The notes beneath the pieces were generated by a model. It did no database searches, had not been told where the DNA came from, and saw only the letters and a program-made list of their open reading frames with translations. 64,000 nt of DNA from Bos javanicus (Eukaryota > Chordata > Mammalia > Artiodactyla > Bovidae), in NCBI RefSeq assembly GCF_032452875.1, contig NC_083878.1, positions 38,517,878-38,581,877 on the forward strand, read 5' to 3'. Shown in pieces: positions 23,371-35,038 of the stretch. The number at the start of each line of letters is the position of its first letter. The first letter of the stretch is position 1. The position numbers and the translations under genes are program-made.

Positions 23371-23430
23371 GCTGCTGTCTATGGGGTCGCACAGAGTCAG
23401 ACACTGAAGCGACTTAGCAGCAGCAGCAGC
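23322..23430 (+). mobile_element. Chimeric BOV-A2 insertion with inverted flank
   Basis: A 109-bp insertion bounded by the perfect 11-bp repeat AGCATATTGAT (23,311-23,321 and 23,431-23,441). Its right 60 bp (23,371-23,430) are the 3' end of BOV-A2, ending in (GCA)n. Its left 49 bp are not SINE at all but an inverted copy of host DNA located 24-73 bp upstream. Confidence 0.93.
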
Positions 23431-23601
23431 AGCATATTGATTATACTTTAAACATTTTTTTTCACAGTTTCCCTAGAGTTTACATTATATATTTACAACT
23501 ACTCCAAGTTTACTTTTAAATAACACTATCCCATTTTACAGGTAGTGTAAGTACTTTGTAATAACAAAATATCCCTAGTTCGTCCATACTATCCATTGTA
23601 T

Positions 23602-23919
23602 GTGTGTGTGAGTGAAAGTCACTCAGTTGAGTCCGACTCTTTGCTACTCCATGGACTATACAGTCCGCGGAATTCTCTAGGCCAGAATACTGGAGTGGGT
23701 AGCCTTTCCCTTCTCCAGGGGATCTTCCCATCCCAGGGACTGAACCCAGGGCTTCTGCATTGAAGGCGGATTCTTTACTAGTTGAGCCACAAGGGAAGCC
23801 CAAGAATACTGGAGTGGGTAGCCTATCCCTTCTCCGGGTATCTTCCAGACCTAGGAATCAAACCGGGGTCTCCTGCATTGCAGGCAGATTCTTTAACAAC
23901 TGAACTATCAGGGAAACCC
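23602..23919 (-). mobile_element. Bov-tA2 SINE with TSD
   Basis: Antisense two-headed Bov-tA2 with a short TG tail at the left. TTGTAT flanks it (23,596-23,601 and 23,920-23,925) and the old L1 sequence joins across it. Confidence 0.9.
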
Positions 23920-26080
23920 TTGTATCATTGCTGTAATTCATTTCGCTTATACATAAGCATCATAAGCATATAGCTATACCTATATAGATATATATCACAC
24001 ATATACATATTTAATTTAATATGTTATTATTTTGAACAACTTTTATCTGTTAGATCAATTAAGAAAACTAATAATGAAAGTTTTTATTTACCTTATCCAT
24101 TTTCTGATGCTTTCTTTTTCTTTATTAGATCATAGTTTCTGGCTTATATCCATTTCCTTCTCTCTGAAGAACTTTTAACATTTAAGGCACATACTGGCAA
24201 CAAATTTCCTCAATTTTTGTCTGTCTGAGAAGGCCTTATTTCTCTTTAACTTTTGAAAGGTAATTTCAAAAGGTGTTGGTGGTTTTTTCACTCTCAACAC
24301 TGTAAACATTTCAGTCCAGTCTCTTCTTGCTTGCATGGCTTCTAGATAAGCCTAATGTAATTATTGTCCTTGCTTTTTTTTATAGATAAGGTGATATTTT
24401 TCTTCTGACTTTTTCCAAGATTATCATTGATTTTCTGAATTTTGAATATGATATTCCTAGTAGTTTTGTTTTATTTTGCATTTTTCCTGCTTAGTGTTCT
24501 CTGAGTTTTATGTGTTTTGATGTCTTATAATAATTTTGGGGAAATATTCCATCACTGTTTCCTCAAATATTGCTATGTTCCTTTCTTCTACATTTGGTAC
24601 TCCCGTTACACATACATTACATCCTTTGTAGTCATCCCATATTCTTAGATGTTCTGGGAGTTTTTTCAGTCACTTTTCTCTTTGTTTTTCAGTTTTTGAA
24701 GTTTCTCTTGTCATATTCTCAAGCTCTGAGAGATTCTTTCCTCTTTTGTGTCCAGTCTACTAATTAACCTATCAAAGACATTCTTCATTTCTGTTACAGT
24801 ATTTTTTTGACCTCTAGAATTTCTTCTTGATCTTTCTTAAAACTCCCATCTCTCTGCTTACATTAACCATCTGTTCCTGCACATTGTCTACTTTTTCTAG
24901 TAAAGACCTTATCATGGTTTTTCTTTTTCTCAGGTTATGGTATGATAATTTCAAACTATGTTTCTTGCTGTTTAGTACACGTTGTCATTTTTTGTTGAAA
25001 GGTAGGTATGATGTACTCAGAAACTGTGGTAAATAGATCTTTAGTAACATGGGGGTAATTGAGGGACAGTGTTATACAGTGTTATAATTAGATCTCAGTT
25101 GTTGATGAATCTGCTCCCCTAAACTGTGAATTTCACCAATGTTTCTCAGTCTCCCAGCCCTCGCACCTTAGGTGGGACAAGATGGCTAGAGGGAGCTGGA
25201 GTTGGGTATCTCCATTCCCCTAAGCCAGTTGGGCTCTGACAAAACCCCTATAGGTTAGGCTCTGATAAATAGTTTTGCCTGAGGGCAGGCCTTGTTCACA
25301 ATAACAGAATGCTCTGGCATATTTGAAAATGGTATTTTTTTACCCTGGCTCTGTTGGAATCACAAGACTTTTCCCCAGTATATACTGTTGGGACTTGATT
25401 GAGCTCCTGGAAGTAAATCTCACAAAAGTGTGGGGGCTCTTCTATGACTGAGTCCTTCCAGAGCTTTCCTCTCAGACTTGTCCACACTCAGTCACTACAG
25501 TTCATCAGTTGCATTTTAGGTTTTCCTACATTGGCACTGGTTCCCATGGAGGTGTCTCTCATGGGTTTCTGCTCCAGAAAGTTGTACCTCTCTGAATTCA
25601 CTTGCCTATCCAATTTGGGGGGAGTGCATTGTGCTCTGAACACTCTTCTCTGAGGAATCTAAAAAAAACTTGTGGATCTTTCAGTTTGCTCAGCTTTGAT
25701 TTATTGTTAGGTTGGTGACTTCACTTCTGAGCTCCTTACATGCCAAATGAGAAACCAGAAGTCTAGAAGTCTCTCTTTTTCAGGATGAGTCTGATGCTTA
25801 TAAGGGTTTTGACCTCATTAGCTTTTACACTTAAAAAAAAGTACCATCTTGTTCCAAAGAACATCTACAAATTTATTTAAAAATGTAAAATTGGAAAAGT
25901 GGGGGCTGTTCTGGTTTTAAGTGTGTGTATTGGAGAGGCAGGAATCTCTAGTTTTATCCTCTCAGACCCTCTGCTGATGGCAGCCCCAACTTCCTCTGCA
26001 GAATCTCTTAGGGGTGCTGCTCTCTCCAGGATGGAGTAAGGCAACTATTTCTGAAAACTCTTAGTGGTGGTGGTTGTTGG

Positions 26081-28609
26081 GTGTGTGTAGGTACCTGTAT
26101 GTATCTGAGCAGCCAGTCAGCAAGAAGGCAGCACCCAAAACAGCACTGGCTTCAGTTATTTGCCCTGAAAAGTGAAAAGGGCAGGAAGGTGATGCAATTG
26201 GAATCAAAGTTAGCAATGGGTTTGCTGTGAAAAAAGACCACTTTGCAACTTGACTTCTTTAAGTGATCCTGTTAGTGCAGGGCGTTATTTAGTTAACACA
26301 GCCTAAGGGGATGTTTTAAAGGTGGAGGATTGCCCTGGTGATGAACAAATATGAGAAATAAACTTCCAGTGGGGCTGGGTTGCCTGCTGACTGTGATTTC
26401 CTGATGATCTACAACAATGGTTATTCACTAACAGCTGGCGCATGTCTCCCTCAGACAAAGCCACTGGGAAGCGCAGGCGCTCGGATTGGTGAACCAGAAC
26501 CGTTTCCCTGGTAACAGTTAACTAGCACGTGTTTTATTGTTTCCAACTGCTTTTCCTGGGGTATTTGCAGGTGGTGGGAGATGCTTTCTTAAAGAGGGGT
26601 CATAACCTCATGAACTTTCAGATGTTGCAACAAATTAGGGAACAAAACATTTTTTTCTTTCAAATATATTAAGTAAATCTTATTACATAGCATTTTCAAG
26701 ACAGATGCAGCCCAACAGTTTTCTATTTTGCCATTGTTTCCAGATGTTATCAGTTTTAAAGTCAGAGCTCCATTTTATGATCAGGAAAAATGGTAAGATA
26801 TAGGAAGGTAAAATTAGTGATATGTATGGCAGTAAAAAAAATTTTTGGCCTCTTGGGAGTGTATTCTAATTTTATATTTTGCTATGAAATATGAGATCAG
26901 ACCATAAAGTGTAAGTGTATTTGTAATTGGCCTTTTAATGGTTTGTATATTCTGTCTGTTCATTAATTTATTTAGCTCATTGTTTTTGCCTTTGCTGGTA
27001 GTATTTTTTATTGTTTTAAATTTATAGAAAATTTATAGTATTGCTATAAAATATTAGACCAAATAAGATAAGACTTGATCAAATTAGGATTTCTTTCTAT
27101 ATTTATTTGACATGTTTTTGAAAGGCTCAGTTAATTTCCAGATGGGTAGCTCCCTCTTCTGTCTGGTTTGCAGAACTCCCATCTTCCAAAACCACAGTTG
27201 GAAGGTAAAGTATGTAATCACAGAATTCTCTAGCTTGGCTGAAGGTAGTTTACTATCAGAATAGCAAATCTCATGAATTGGGATATGGAGGATGCTTCCA
27301 TTGTTATAATTTGGTTTAAAATAAATAATCAACCCTGTTAAAATTGCTGGCTGATAGTAAAAAAAAATCAGAACATTCTTTTAAGTTAATATTGAATTTT
27401 ATCTGCTGATAGCACTGAAAAAATGCAGGCCTGATCAATCATTTGTCTGAACTCTATTCGATGGACTTTGGTAAAATAAGCATTTGTCACTTAATTTGCA
27501 TAGTATTCACACAGTACTGCAACTCAAGGCTTCTCTTTAGTCTGAATTGCAAGGGTTTTTCTGGTAAGGGGTCTTCATGGGTCTTCAAATGTGCACTCAC
27601 TTGAACCTTATTAGATTAGTAATATTCAGATATTCTTCCCCAGGACCATAGAATTTTTTAAAAACTTAAAAAAAAATGTCTGTTTCCTTGAGTACAATTC
27701 AATCGCTAAAGCAAGAGTTCAGGCTAGGGTCTGAAAATGAAAATGAATACAAAAAGATCTGTGACCTGAACTCATAACCACAGAAGCAAAGAGCTGATAA
27801 AACTGTTTATAATGATGAGAGTACTTATGTATAGTCTTTGTTCCTGGAGACACTATGGAATGATAAATTTTGACTGCAAAGAGGAAAATGTGGATTCATT
27901 CAGACTGAGCCCTCTTTTTTCCTTCAGTAGCAGGAGGCTGGGGCACTATATGATCCTAATTATGTGAATATATATTAAATGAACACTGTTGACAATTCTC
28001 CACTTTACTTTTATGTTGGGTAGGCACACTTAGGGACCCTCTGAAAGAGAAAGCTCATTTTACCTTACACATTCCTGTTGTACTGTGTCACTGTATTCTT
28101 ACTTTATAGTTTTGTTAGTGGGTTACCAAGAACAATTTGAATATAATGAAATGGGAATCAGAAAACTATTTATTATTGAAATTTGGAGACTTAAGCGTGC
28201 ATTTAAAGATTTTTAATTTTGTCTTTATCTCCAAGTAGGTGAAATAATACTCCAAGTAATAAAATATTAGATAGTAAATCTCATTTGGAATGCTGCTGCT
28301 GCTGCGTCTCTTGTCAAAAATTACAGACCATAATATACCCAATTCCACCTCCCCTTTTGTGGCACTGAGCAGGGAGAGAGAGGGTAGTTGTTTGTTGCGG
28401 GTTCTGCAGCAAGACGGTTACAGAAATCCTTGTGTTCTTCTGGCTTCTATCTGACTAGGCTTCTATTCGACTAGGTCATACCCTGCTCAATGGTCAAGGA
28501 GTTCTTTACTACTTGGCTGTGGCCCCATAAATATAAAATCTGTGATTTCTTTCTTCCTCTAAGTACAGAGACTCTCACCCCTATTTCTCAGATTTGCATC
28601 CCAGTGACT
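26081..28609. other. Repeat-poor unique sequence
   Basis: About 2.5 kb without recent transposons. It contains the motif cluster described at 26,471-26,531 and a (CTG)4 at 28,293-28,304. No coding exon could be supported. Confidence 0.5.
26471..26531. promoter_or_regulatory. Candidate regulatory motif cluster (RFX, NF-Y, E-box)
   Basis: Within 61 bp: GCGCAGGCGC (26,471-26,480; one base from the NRF1 palindrome), inverted CCAAT ATTGG (26,485-26,489), GTTTCCCTGGTAAC (26,502-26,515; close to the RFX X-box inverted repeat), and the E-box CACGTG (26,526-26,531). CpGs are locally frequent in a CpG-depleted region. The function is inferred from motifs only; I see no exon next to it. Confidence 0.4.
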
Positions 28610-28772
28610 TAATAGCTGAGTGACATCAGACTAGTTAACCAAACTCTCTGTGCTTTAGTTTCCACTTCTAGGAAGTGAAAACATTAATAATGCATCTCTC
28701 ACAGAGTTAACACCAGTGATGGCACAGTGTCTGGTACATAGTAAGCACTTGATCAACACTGAGTATTTTTTT
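28610..28772 (+). mobile_element. MIR SINE
   Basis: GCTGAGTGACATCAGACTAG core, TGTGCTTTAGTTTCCACTTC, then TCTGGTACATAGTAAGCACT: MIR in sense, nearly complete. Confidence 0.8.
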
Positions 28773-28849
28773 ATTGTTGTCATTTTCTACCATTCTTCAC
28801 ACAATGTGTGCTGTGGTCTTTATTTACTCTATAGCACAAAGTAATCATA

Positions 28850-29380
28850 TTCTAAAACAAATGAATCTAGTATCCCCATGTTCATAGCAGCATTATTCAC
28901 AGTAGCCAAAAAGTGGAAGCAACCCAATTTGCTTTTAATTCCAATTTTGTCTATCCATGGATGAATGGATAAGTAAAATGTGATATATACATACATTGGA
29001 ATACTATTCAGCTTTAAAAAGGGAGGAAATTCTGACACATGCTACACATGGATGAATTTTGAGGGCATTATATTAAGTGAAATAAGCCAGCCACTAAAAT
29101 GCAGATACTGTATAATTCCACTTACATGAATAATCTCAAGTTGTCAAATTAAAAAAGACAGAGAGCAGAGAGGTGAGTGGTAGGGAGTAAGGAGAGGAAA
29201 TAACGGGGAATTTTAAAAAATGAATACATAGTTTCAGTTTTGCAAGATGAAAAGAATTCTAGAAACTGGTTGCACAACCGTGTGAATGTATTAACTGCTA
29301 ACTGAAGATCTAAAAGTGGTTAGGAGGGTACATTTTATGCTGTGTGTATTGTATTACAATTTAAAACTCTTAAAGATGAA
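28850..29380 (+). mobile_element. L1M 3' end (ORF2 C-terminus and 3' UTR)
   Basis: GTTCATAGCAGCATTATTCA and GGAATACTATTCAGCTTTAA (29,000-29,019; the YSALK-like C-terminus of L1 ORF2), then GAAATAAGCCAGCCAC, AGTTTCAGTTTTGCAAGATG and TGGTTGCACAACCGTGTGAA. It is a decayed sense copy. Confidence 0.88.
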
Positions 29381-32300
29381 ATAAAATCGAAGGATCTAGT
29401 GCAGTTGGAGGATATTAGTTATATTAGTTAATCTGGAAGTTTTGACTTCTTGGTCCCAGAGTTATGGGCCCATGCTGTGGGTTGGGTTAGGATTTTCTGG
29501 GTGGCTAAGTATGCAATAGCAGTTCTTGAACATTGTGTCTGTTTTAGTTCTGTTTTTTTCCTCTAAGATTGCTGATTTCCAGCCAAGGATGGACTTAATT
29601 TCCAGGGACTTATAGTTTATGGACTCGGATGAAATTACAGAAGCACTCTTTTCTCACAGACACATGACGAAACCCCACAGAGACTCTTCAAAAAAATGCA
29701 AACACATGAAAAGCAAATTTGATTCAGCAAGTTTGCCATTAACAAAACCTCCTTTGGGGAATGGTCTAGGCTGTTAGAAAGAAGCTTAGAAACTGCCTTA
29801 TTGAACAAAGTAAGAGAAAAGGTAGAGAAAAAGAGAAGAAAATTCATCTTGGTTTGGAATTTTCTTTTCCAGATTTCTGTTTAATTACTATTATCATCTA
29901 CAGAAATATTAAAAACATCATATATTTCCAGGATAAAACAGCAAGTGCAACTGGAAAAGGGTTTATGCTAAATTGGCAATTGATGATTTCTTATAACAAT
30001 CTGATGTAAAAGTTGTTTCCTTTTTATTTCAATTCAAAGATTCCTTTCATTCAGTATTTAATATACTTTTAAATTCCATTCAGTAACATTTACTGAATAT
30101 CTGCTATGCAGTGTCTCAGAGAAGCAACTGCTCGGTTGGAGGTTTTTTTAAGTATTAGAAGAAGATAAATACTTCAAAACATTTTTTTTTAAATGTTTGA
30201 AGTAAATGTACTGGAAAAAATAATAGCTATTCTTTCAAGTAACATTTTCATTATGACCAAGGGACTTATGTAAACTAAATATTTGCTGAGGAAGATTCTT
30301 CAACTATATTGTAGCAAGAAAGTCTTCTTTCAGATAGGGAATAGTCACCACATGGGTGAATGTGTCTGCTTAAGCCCCAGTCATAAAAGAGACAGGCTAT
30401 GTACTTCTTTTGTCAGCTTGTCAAAAATAGCAAAGAAAATGCTTAGTAGCAGGACAAGATTAAAATGTGTCCAACTCTGTTACTTTCAAAAGGCCACATT
30501 TTAATTTTATTTTGTCCTTTTAAAATAACAATGAGAAGTTTTACCTTAAATGTTATAAATTAAACATTGAAATACAATTATTAGCTTACTCAGAGGCACT
30601 ACCACAATTGTCCTTTCAGTGTCATCTTAATAAAAAGTTTGGGTTTATGAATCCACCAATAGGCCTTTTATTTGAATCCCACAAGCTCAACAACAATCTT
30701 GAGATCACAAAATACACATAAAGAAAAACATGACTTACCAAGAAAAATAGCTGTAATAGCACAAGACAAAATAAAAATGTTGATGACATTATTCAGCTCT
30801 GTCATCTTTCAGCACTAGAGACTTTCTCTATCTGAAGACTCTAGACAAAGGTGGGGGGAAATAGGGGTGGTTTTAATATTAAAAGCTATAAAAGGTGAGA
30901 AATAGGCCCCAAAACGCACATCTAAACACAGCAATGTTTTTCATAACAGAAACGTTTCCCTTTTCATTCTCAATATTTCTAGTTGAACAAGTACCCACCA
31001 CCTCAAGGATTCTCAATAAAAATATTTTTACCCTTTTGAGAGAGAGAGAGAGAGAGGCATCATTAAGTTCATTTTGAAAGATTCACATTTAGCTTTTAGC
31101 CAAAAGGAAATCTTTGGTGGCTTTTGAATCCTTTTCAAGTCATGAAACCTGAGAGAGAAACTTAAGAGATCAGATCTTAGCCTACCTCTTCCAGCCCTTG
31201 AGAATTCCCTCTCCAAGTAGTTTCTTAAATAGTGAGGCTGCATCAGAATCCTCAGTTCTTCTCGGAAGTTATTAAATCAGCAGAAAGACCAACAATGATG
31301 GCACATGAAATCTAAGTTTTGTATAGGAAACGGACGGGCAGTCTACACTTTGTTATTCACTTGATAGACACAGCCATTTTGACAGCCCTAACCTTGGAAA
31401 CCACAGGTCCTGCTGAGCTCAGCAGGAGTCAAACGCTGAGTACCATCTGTCAAAGCTTTATTCCCTCCTCCTTCTTATCCACGCCTTTACTATAAGATGC
31501 TAAAAAGCGATGAATGAAAGTCGCTAGCTACAGTTAAACTTGTGCGCATGATAACACTAATGTTGGGGTAAGAAATTCACTCTGCAAATTCACTCTACCA
31601 AATTTGAGTGAACTGAATTAGGTATACTATGTTCTTTCTTAATGGTTAGCAAAAGAAGAAAGTGTGTGTTGAGGAGCTCCAGAATTATACTCCAGCAACA
31701 AATGCTACAAAATAAGGAAATTGTACATCATTTGGTATGGTTTTGCCAACCCTGGTTTAAATGATAAATGGTTTAGAAAGTTCTTAACCCTCAGGATTCT
31801 TTGTTTTTCCTCAATGTCATTTGATTAAACATATATAAAAACACATTTGCTTCTTCTTTCAAAAATAAAGATTTTGCTGAGTTAAACTCTTCATAAAAAG
31901 AAATCCCATTCAGAACACACTGTCTTCCCCTCTCTCTAGCATAATAAATTCTAAAAAATTAACAAGCCTTATTATAGTGTAATCAATTAAACCAAGCATG
32001 GTATTGTAGTTCATGCTGCACTCATATAGAAGACAGAATATCTACTGATAACATAAAGGAGTTAGAAATGACATTGCTTTGACTAAGTACTACCAAAATG
32101 CTACTTATTTTTGAAGTACAGATTTATTTTGCATTGCACTTAAAGTTTTTATATATTTAATAAATAATTTTACATATCTATTTAAAATCTTTAAATTTAG
32201 AATGCCATTTCTAGCACACACAGTTCACTCAGCAATTTAGAAAAAGTTCCCATAAACACAGAATCATACTAGAAGTTTAGAAATTAAGAGTAGAAGAAAG

Positions 32301-33590
32301 TGAGGTCTTAGTAGAATTATTCCAAGTTTTAATTTTTAGTTAAATTTTATGCTTTATTCTTTAAACTTATTCTTTGTTTATCTAATTTTTCTTCTAATCT
32401 TCCCAAATTCTAATAAGTAGTTATTTAAGATATTATGTCATGATAATCCTATATAAACTCTGTGTACTAGATTTAATATACTATAACAAGTACTTATTCA
32501 TTGCTTAATGGATAATTACATCATCAAGAAGACATTGTGAACACATACTTTATTGATGGTTATATTTACACAAGTGTGTACTTTTACATTTTACATTTTG
32601 CTCAATGTGTCATATGTATTTTTTATAGAGATTTGGGAGCCCTTACATACAAATGCTTGAAATGCACTATATGAAATATTTTAGATAAGTTGCATGCCCA
32701 GACAGTGATTTTGTTAAAGTGATCAAGAACATCTTGCAATGTCAAAACTAGTTAATTAATAGTAGTTTCTAACATTACAAGATTGAATTTTTTGTGCATC
32801 AGTTTTGCAAGACACTTCAGCCACATGTATGATGGTGAACATATACCCAAATGCACTTGAATAAAGTGTGAATAGGTGACATTTGACTGGGCTTTCTTTG
32901 CCCCTTCTTTGAGATTTCCTCACTTGTCCTACATTGGAGAGCTGATCTCATTCAGAGGCTGGGGAAGGAAGCTGCCTTTGCTGGTAGACTGAGTCCCTAC
33001 TTGGTAAACACCTCTATAACCAGTGTCTTAATGCCTGAAATCCTTTCTCCTTGGGCAAGAAACACCTTTCACCATACTGAGAGAGAAGATTCAAGGCAAA
33101 GGCCCTGAGGGAAAGAGAGCGCATGGCTTTAAATTACTCTTGCTGATGGTTATTCTAAGAGCAAAGAGAAGCAGAGGTGAGGAGGAAAGCAGGCACCTCG
33201 AGATAAAGAAGGGGTGTGGACAGGTGAGGCAAACCTGGGCTTCCTCAGGGTTTCACCTAGGCAGGGCTGGTCAGTGTCCACAGGGTCGTATAGCTTTGCA
33301 TCATGTACATGTAGACTTTCTTGATTCTCATTGATATGTCCTCATTGTCTAATATCAGAATCTCAGAGTTTAAGGGATGTTAAGGAACATTTAATGCAAC
33401 GATTTATCACAAAGATGAAGAGACTGAGACCCAGACAGTTCTACCCTGTGGTTTATCCAAACCTTGGTTTTAAAAAGAAGCCATGTTTCAATGGGATTTG
33501 ACTGTGTTTAAATCCTTCCAGAGACTTTAACTTAATGATTTGCTCTATAGTCTGTCAGTAACAATTATATCCTGTATTTTATACTTTATT
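29381..33590. other. Repeat-poor unique sequence (4.2 kb)
   Basis: No recent SINE or LINE insertion over 4.2 kb. It holds a (GA)n tract at 31,039-31,057 and a speculative minus-strand exon at 30,739-30,805. At 33,400-33,430 a GATGAAGAGACTGAGACCCA stretch may be a MIR remnant. Confidence 0.5.
31039..31057. repeat. (GA)n simple repeat
   Basis: About nine GA units following TTTT. Confidence 0.85.
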
Positions 33591-33596
33591 GTATAT

Positions 33597-33657
33597 ATTT
33601 ATACTGTATATATATATAATAATATATATAATATATATTATATATATAATAATAATA

Positions 33658-33690
<33 letters not shown>

Positions 33691-33711
33691 ATACGTATGT
33701 ATTTATACTGT
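33597..33711. repeat. Compound AT / CA microsatellite
   Basis: (TA)n and (TAA)n from 33,605 to 33,660, then (CA)n at 33,662-33,690. ATTTATACTGT stands at both ends of the tract (33,597-33,607 and 33,701-33,711). Confidence 0.85.
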
Positions 33712-33920
33712 GAAGTGAAGTGAAGTTGATCAGTCGTGTCTGACTCTTTGCGACCCCATGGACTGTAGCCTACCAGGCTCCTCTGTCCATGGGATTTTCC
33801 AGGCAAGAATACTGGAGTGGGTTGCCATTTCCTTCTCCAGGAGATCTTCCTGACCCAGGGATTGAACCCAGGTCTCCCGCATTGCAGGCAGACGCTCTAC
33901 CTTCCGAGCCATGAGGGAAG
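33712..33920 (-). mobile_element. Bov-tA SINE
   Basis: Antisense Bov-tA with a GTGAAGTGAAGTGAAG tail at the left. Sequence close to consensus. ATTTATACTGT lies directly left (33,701-33,711) and again at 33,938-33,948, with 17 bp of unexplained sequence between the head and the right copy. Confidence 0.9.
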
Positions 33921-33998
33921 AATCTAATGCCATCTCAATTTATACTGTAGCTGTTCCTAAAAAAGTATAGAGGCAAGAACTTATGTTTATACTGAAGT

Positions 33999-34224
33999 CT
34001 GTCTGCGTGTGCTCTAAGTCACTATAGTCATGTCTGATTCTGCCACCCTATGGTGTGTAGCCCACCAGGCTCCTCTGTCCATGGGATTTTCCAGGCAAGA
34101 GTACTGCAGTGGGTTGCCATGCCCTCCTCCAGGGGATCTTCCCAACCCAGGGATCAAACCCACGTCCTAAGGTCCTGCATTAGCAGGTAGGTTCTTTATC
34201 GTAGCACCACCTGGGAAGTCTCAC
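33999..34224 (-). mobile_element. Bov-tA SINE with TSD
   Basis: Antisense Bov-tA; ACTGAAGT precedes it (33,991-33,998) and follows it (34,225-34,232). The head has an extra CCTAAGGT insertion near 34,168. Confidence 0.88.
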
Positions 34225-34265
34225 ACTGAAGTTTAGAGTTTGCAAAATGCTTTTTGCATTGACTT

Positions 34266-34383
34266 TTGGCAACCTACTCCAGTATTCTTGCCTGGAAAAT
34301 TCCATGGACTGAAGAGCCTGGTGGGCTACAGTCCATGGGGTTGCCAAAGAGTCGGACACGACTGAGTGGCTTCACTTCACTTA
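34266..34383 (+). mobile_element. Bov-A monomer
   Basis: Sense Bov-A body (CAACCTACTCCAGTATTCTT to GAGTCGGACACGACTGAG) without a tRNA-like head. Confidence 0.85.
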
Positions 34384-34579
34384 CTTCTTACTAGTTGATC
34401 TGGCATAATAGCTTTTCTTTTCATTTCCTTTTGTTTCATTTTTTTGTGAAGGAGAGGAGTCTAGGTGTCATGTATATTATTATGTCTGTAGTCATTTCAC
34501 ATCTACTGGATTTTTTTGGCATCTGCTAGGGTATACAGCTCTTTGATAATTTGTGGGGGAGGGAGACAGGGAAGAAAAT

Positions 34580-35027
34580 ATTCACTCACTCAGTCATTCA
34601 ACAAAGATTTCTCAAGGATTTGTTATATGCTAAGAGTAGGGGAGACAAAAAAGGCCCTGCATTCAGGGAAGCTGTGTTTTAGCAGGTGAGGTGACAATAG
34701 GACAAACAGGGACATTAATTATAAAATCAGGAAAATATTGTAAAATTACAAGTGCTCTAAGTGGCATGAGGGAAGGAGATGTGAAGCTAGGAGTGAGTAC
34801 CACAGGGTGAGCTTTTCCTGTCAGAGAAGCTCCCCGAGAAAACTGTGAATGAGCTGAGGTGCTCTGGGGAAGGGCAGAGGAGACAGATGCTCAGGCGAAG
34901 GGAACAGTGTGGGCAGAGGCAGAGGATACACAAGCCAGTGAAAGGGAGCTGCTGTGAGGGCAGCATCTGATATGACATGGAGGGTCCCAGGGTAGGCCAG
35001 ACCTCACAGGGCCACGAGGGCTGTGCT
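34580..35027 (-). mobile_element. L2 LINE 3' region
   Basis: CACTCAGTCATTCAACAAAG and TTTGTTATATGCTAAGAGTA are the antisense 3' end of L2. GGAACAGTGTGGGCAGAGGC further right matches the antisense upstream part. It is decayed and has no frame. Confidence 0.7.
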
Positions 35028-35038
35028 TGAGATGGTTG

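Larger units (their letters stand above)
15966..26080 (-). mobile_element. Near full-length old L1 (L1M class), split by insertions
   Basis: Antisense L1 read from its 3' UTR at the left to its 5' region at the right. Landmarks: 3' UTR 15,966-16,400; ORF2 C-terminus at 16,440-16,480 (TAGCTCATTTCTTTTTGGCA, the antisense of a YSAIKK-like stretch); reverse transcriptase across 18.6-21.8 kb with the YADD box decayed near 21,033-21,047; upstream ORF2/ORF1 regions 21.8-25.0 kb; 5' region to about 26.08 kb. Subtracting about 3.8 kb of insertions leaves about 6.3 kb, close to a whole L1. All frames are destroyed. The right boundary is approximate. Confidence 0.85.

Noticed and set aside
2722..24000. 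Regularly repeated near-identical blocks as a CRISPR-like array
   Set aside because: The repeats are dispersed SINEs of about 200 bp with irregular spacing, several with target-site duplications, in a mammalian genome.
28293..28304. (CTG)4 as the tail of a tiny BOV-A2 insertion
   Set aside because: No SINE body and no duplication adjoin it; it is too short to call.
30887..30894. TATAAAAG on the plus strand as a promoter
   Set aside because: No downstream plus-strand exon can be recognised, and it points the wrong way for the minus-strand exon candidate.
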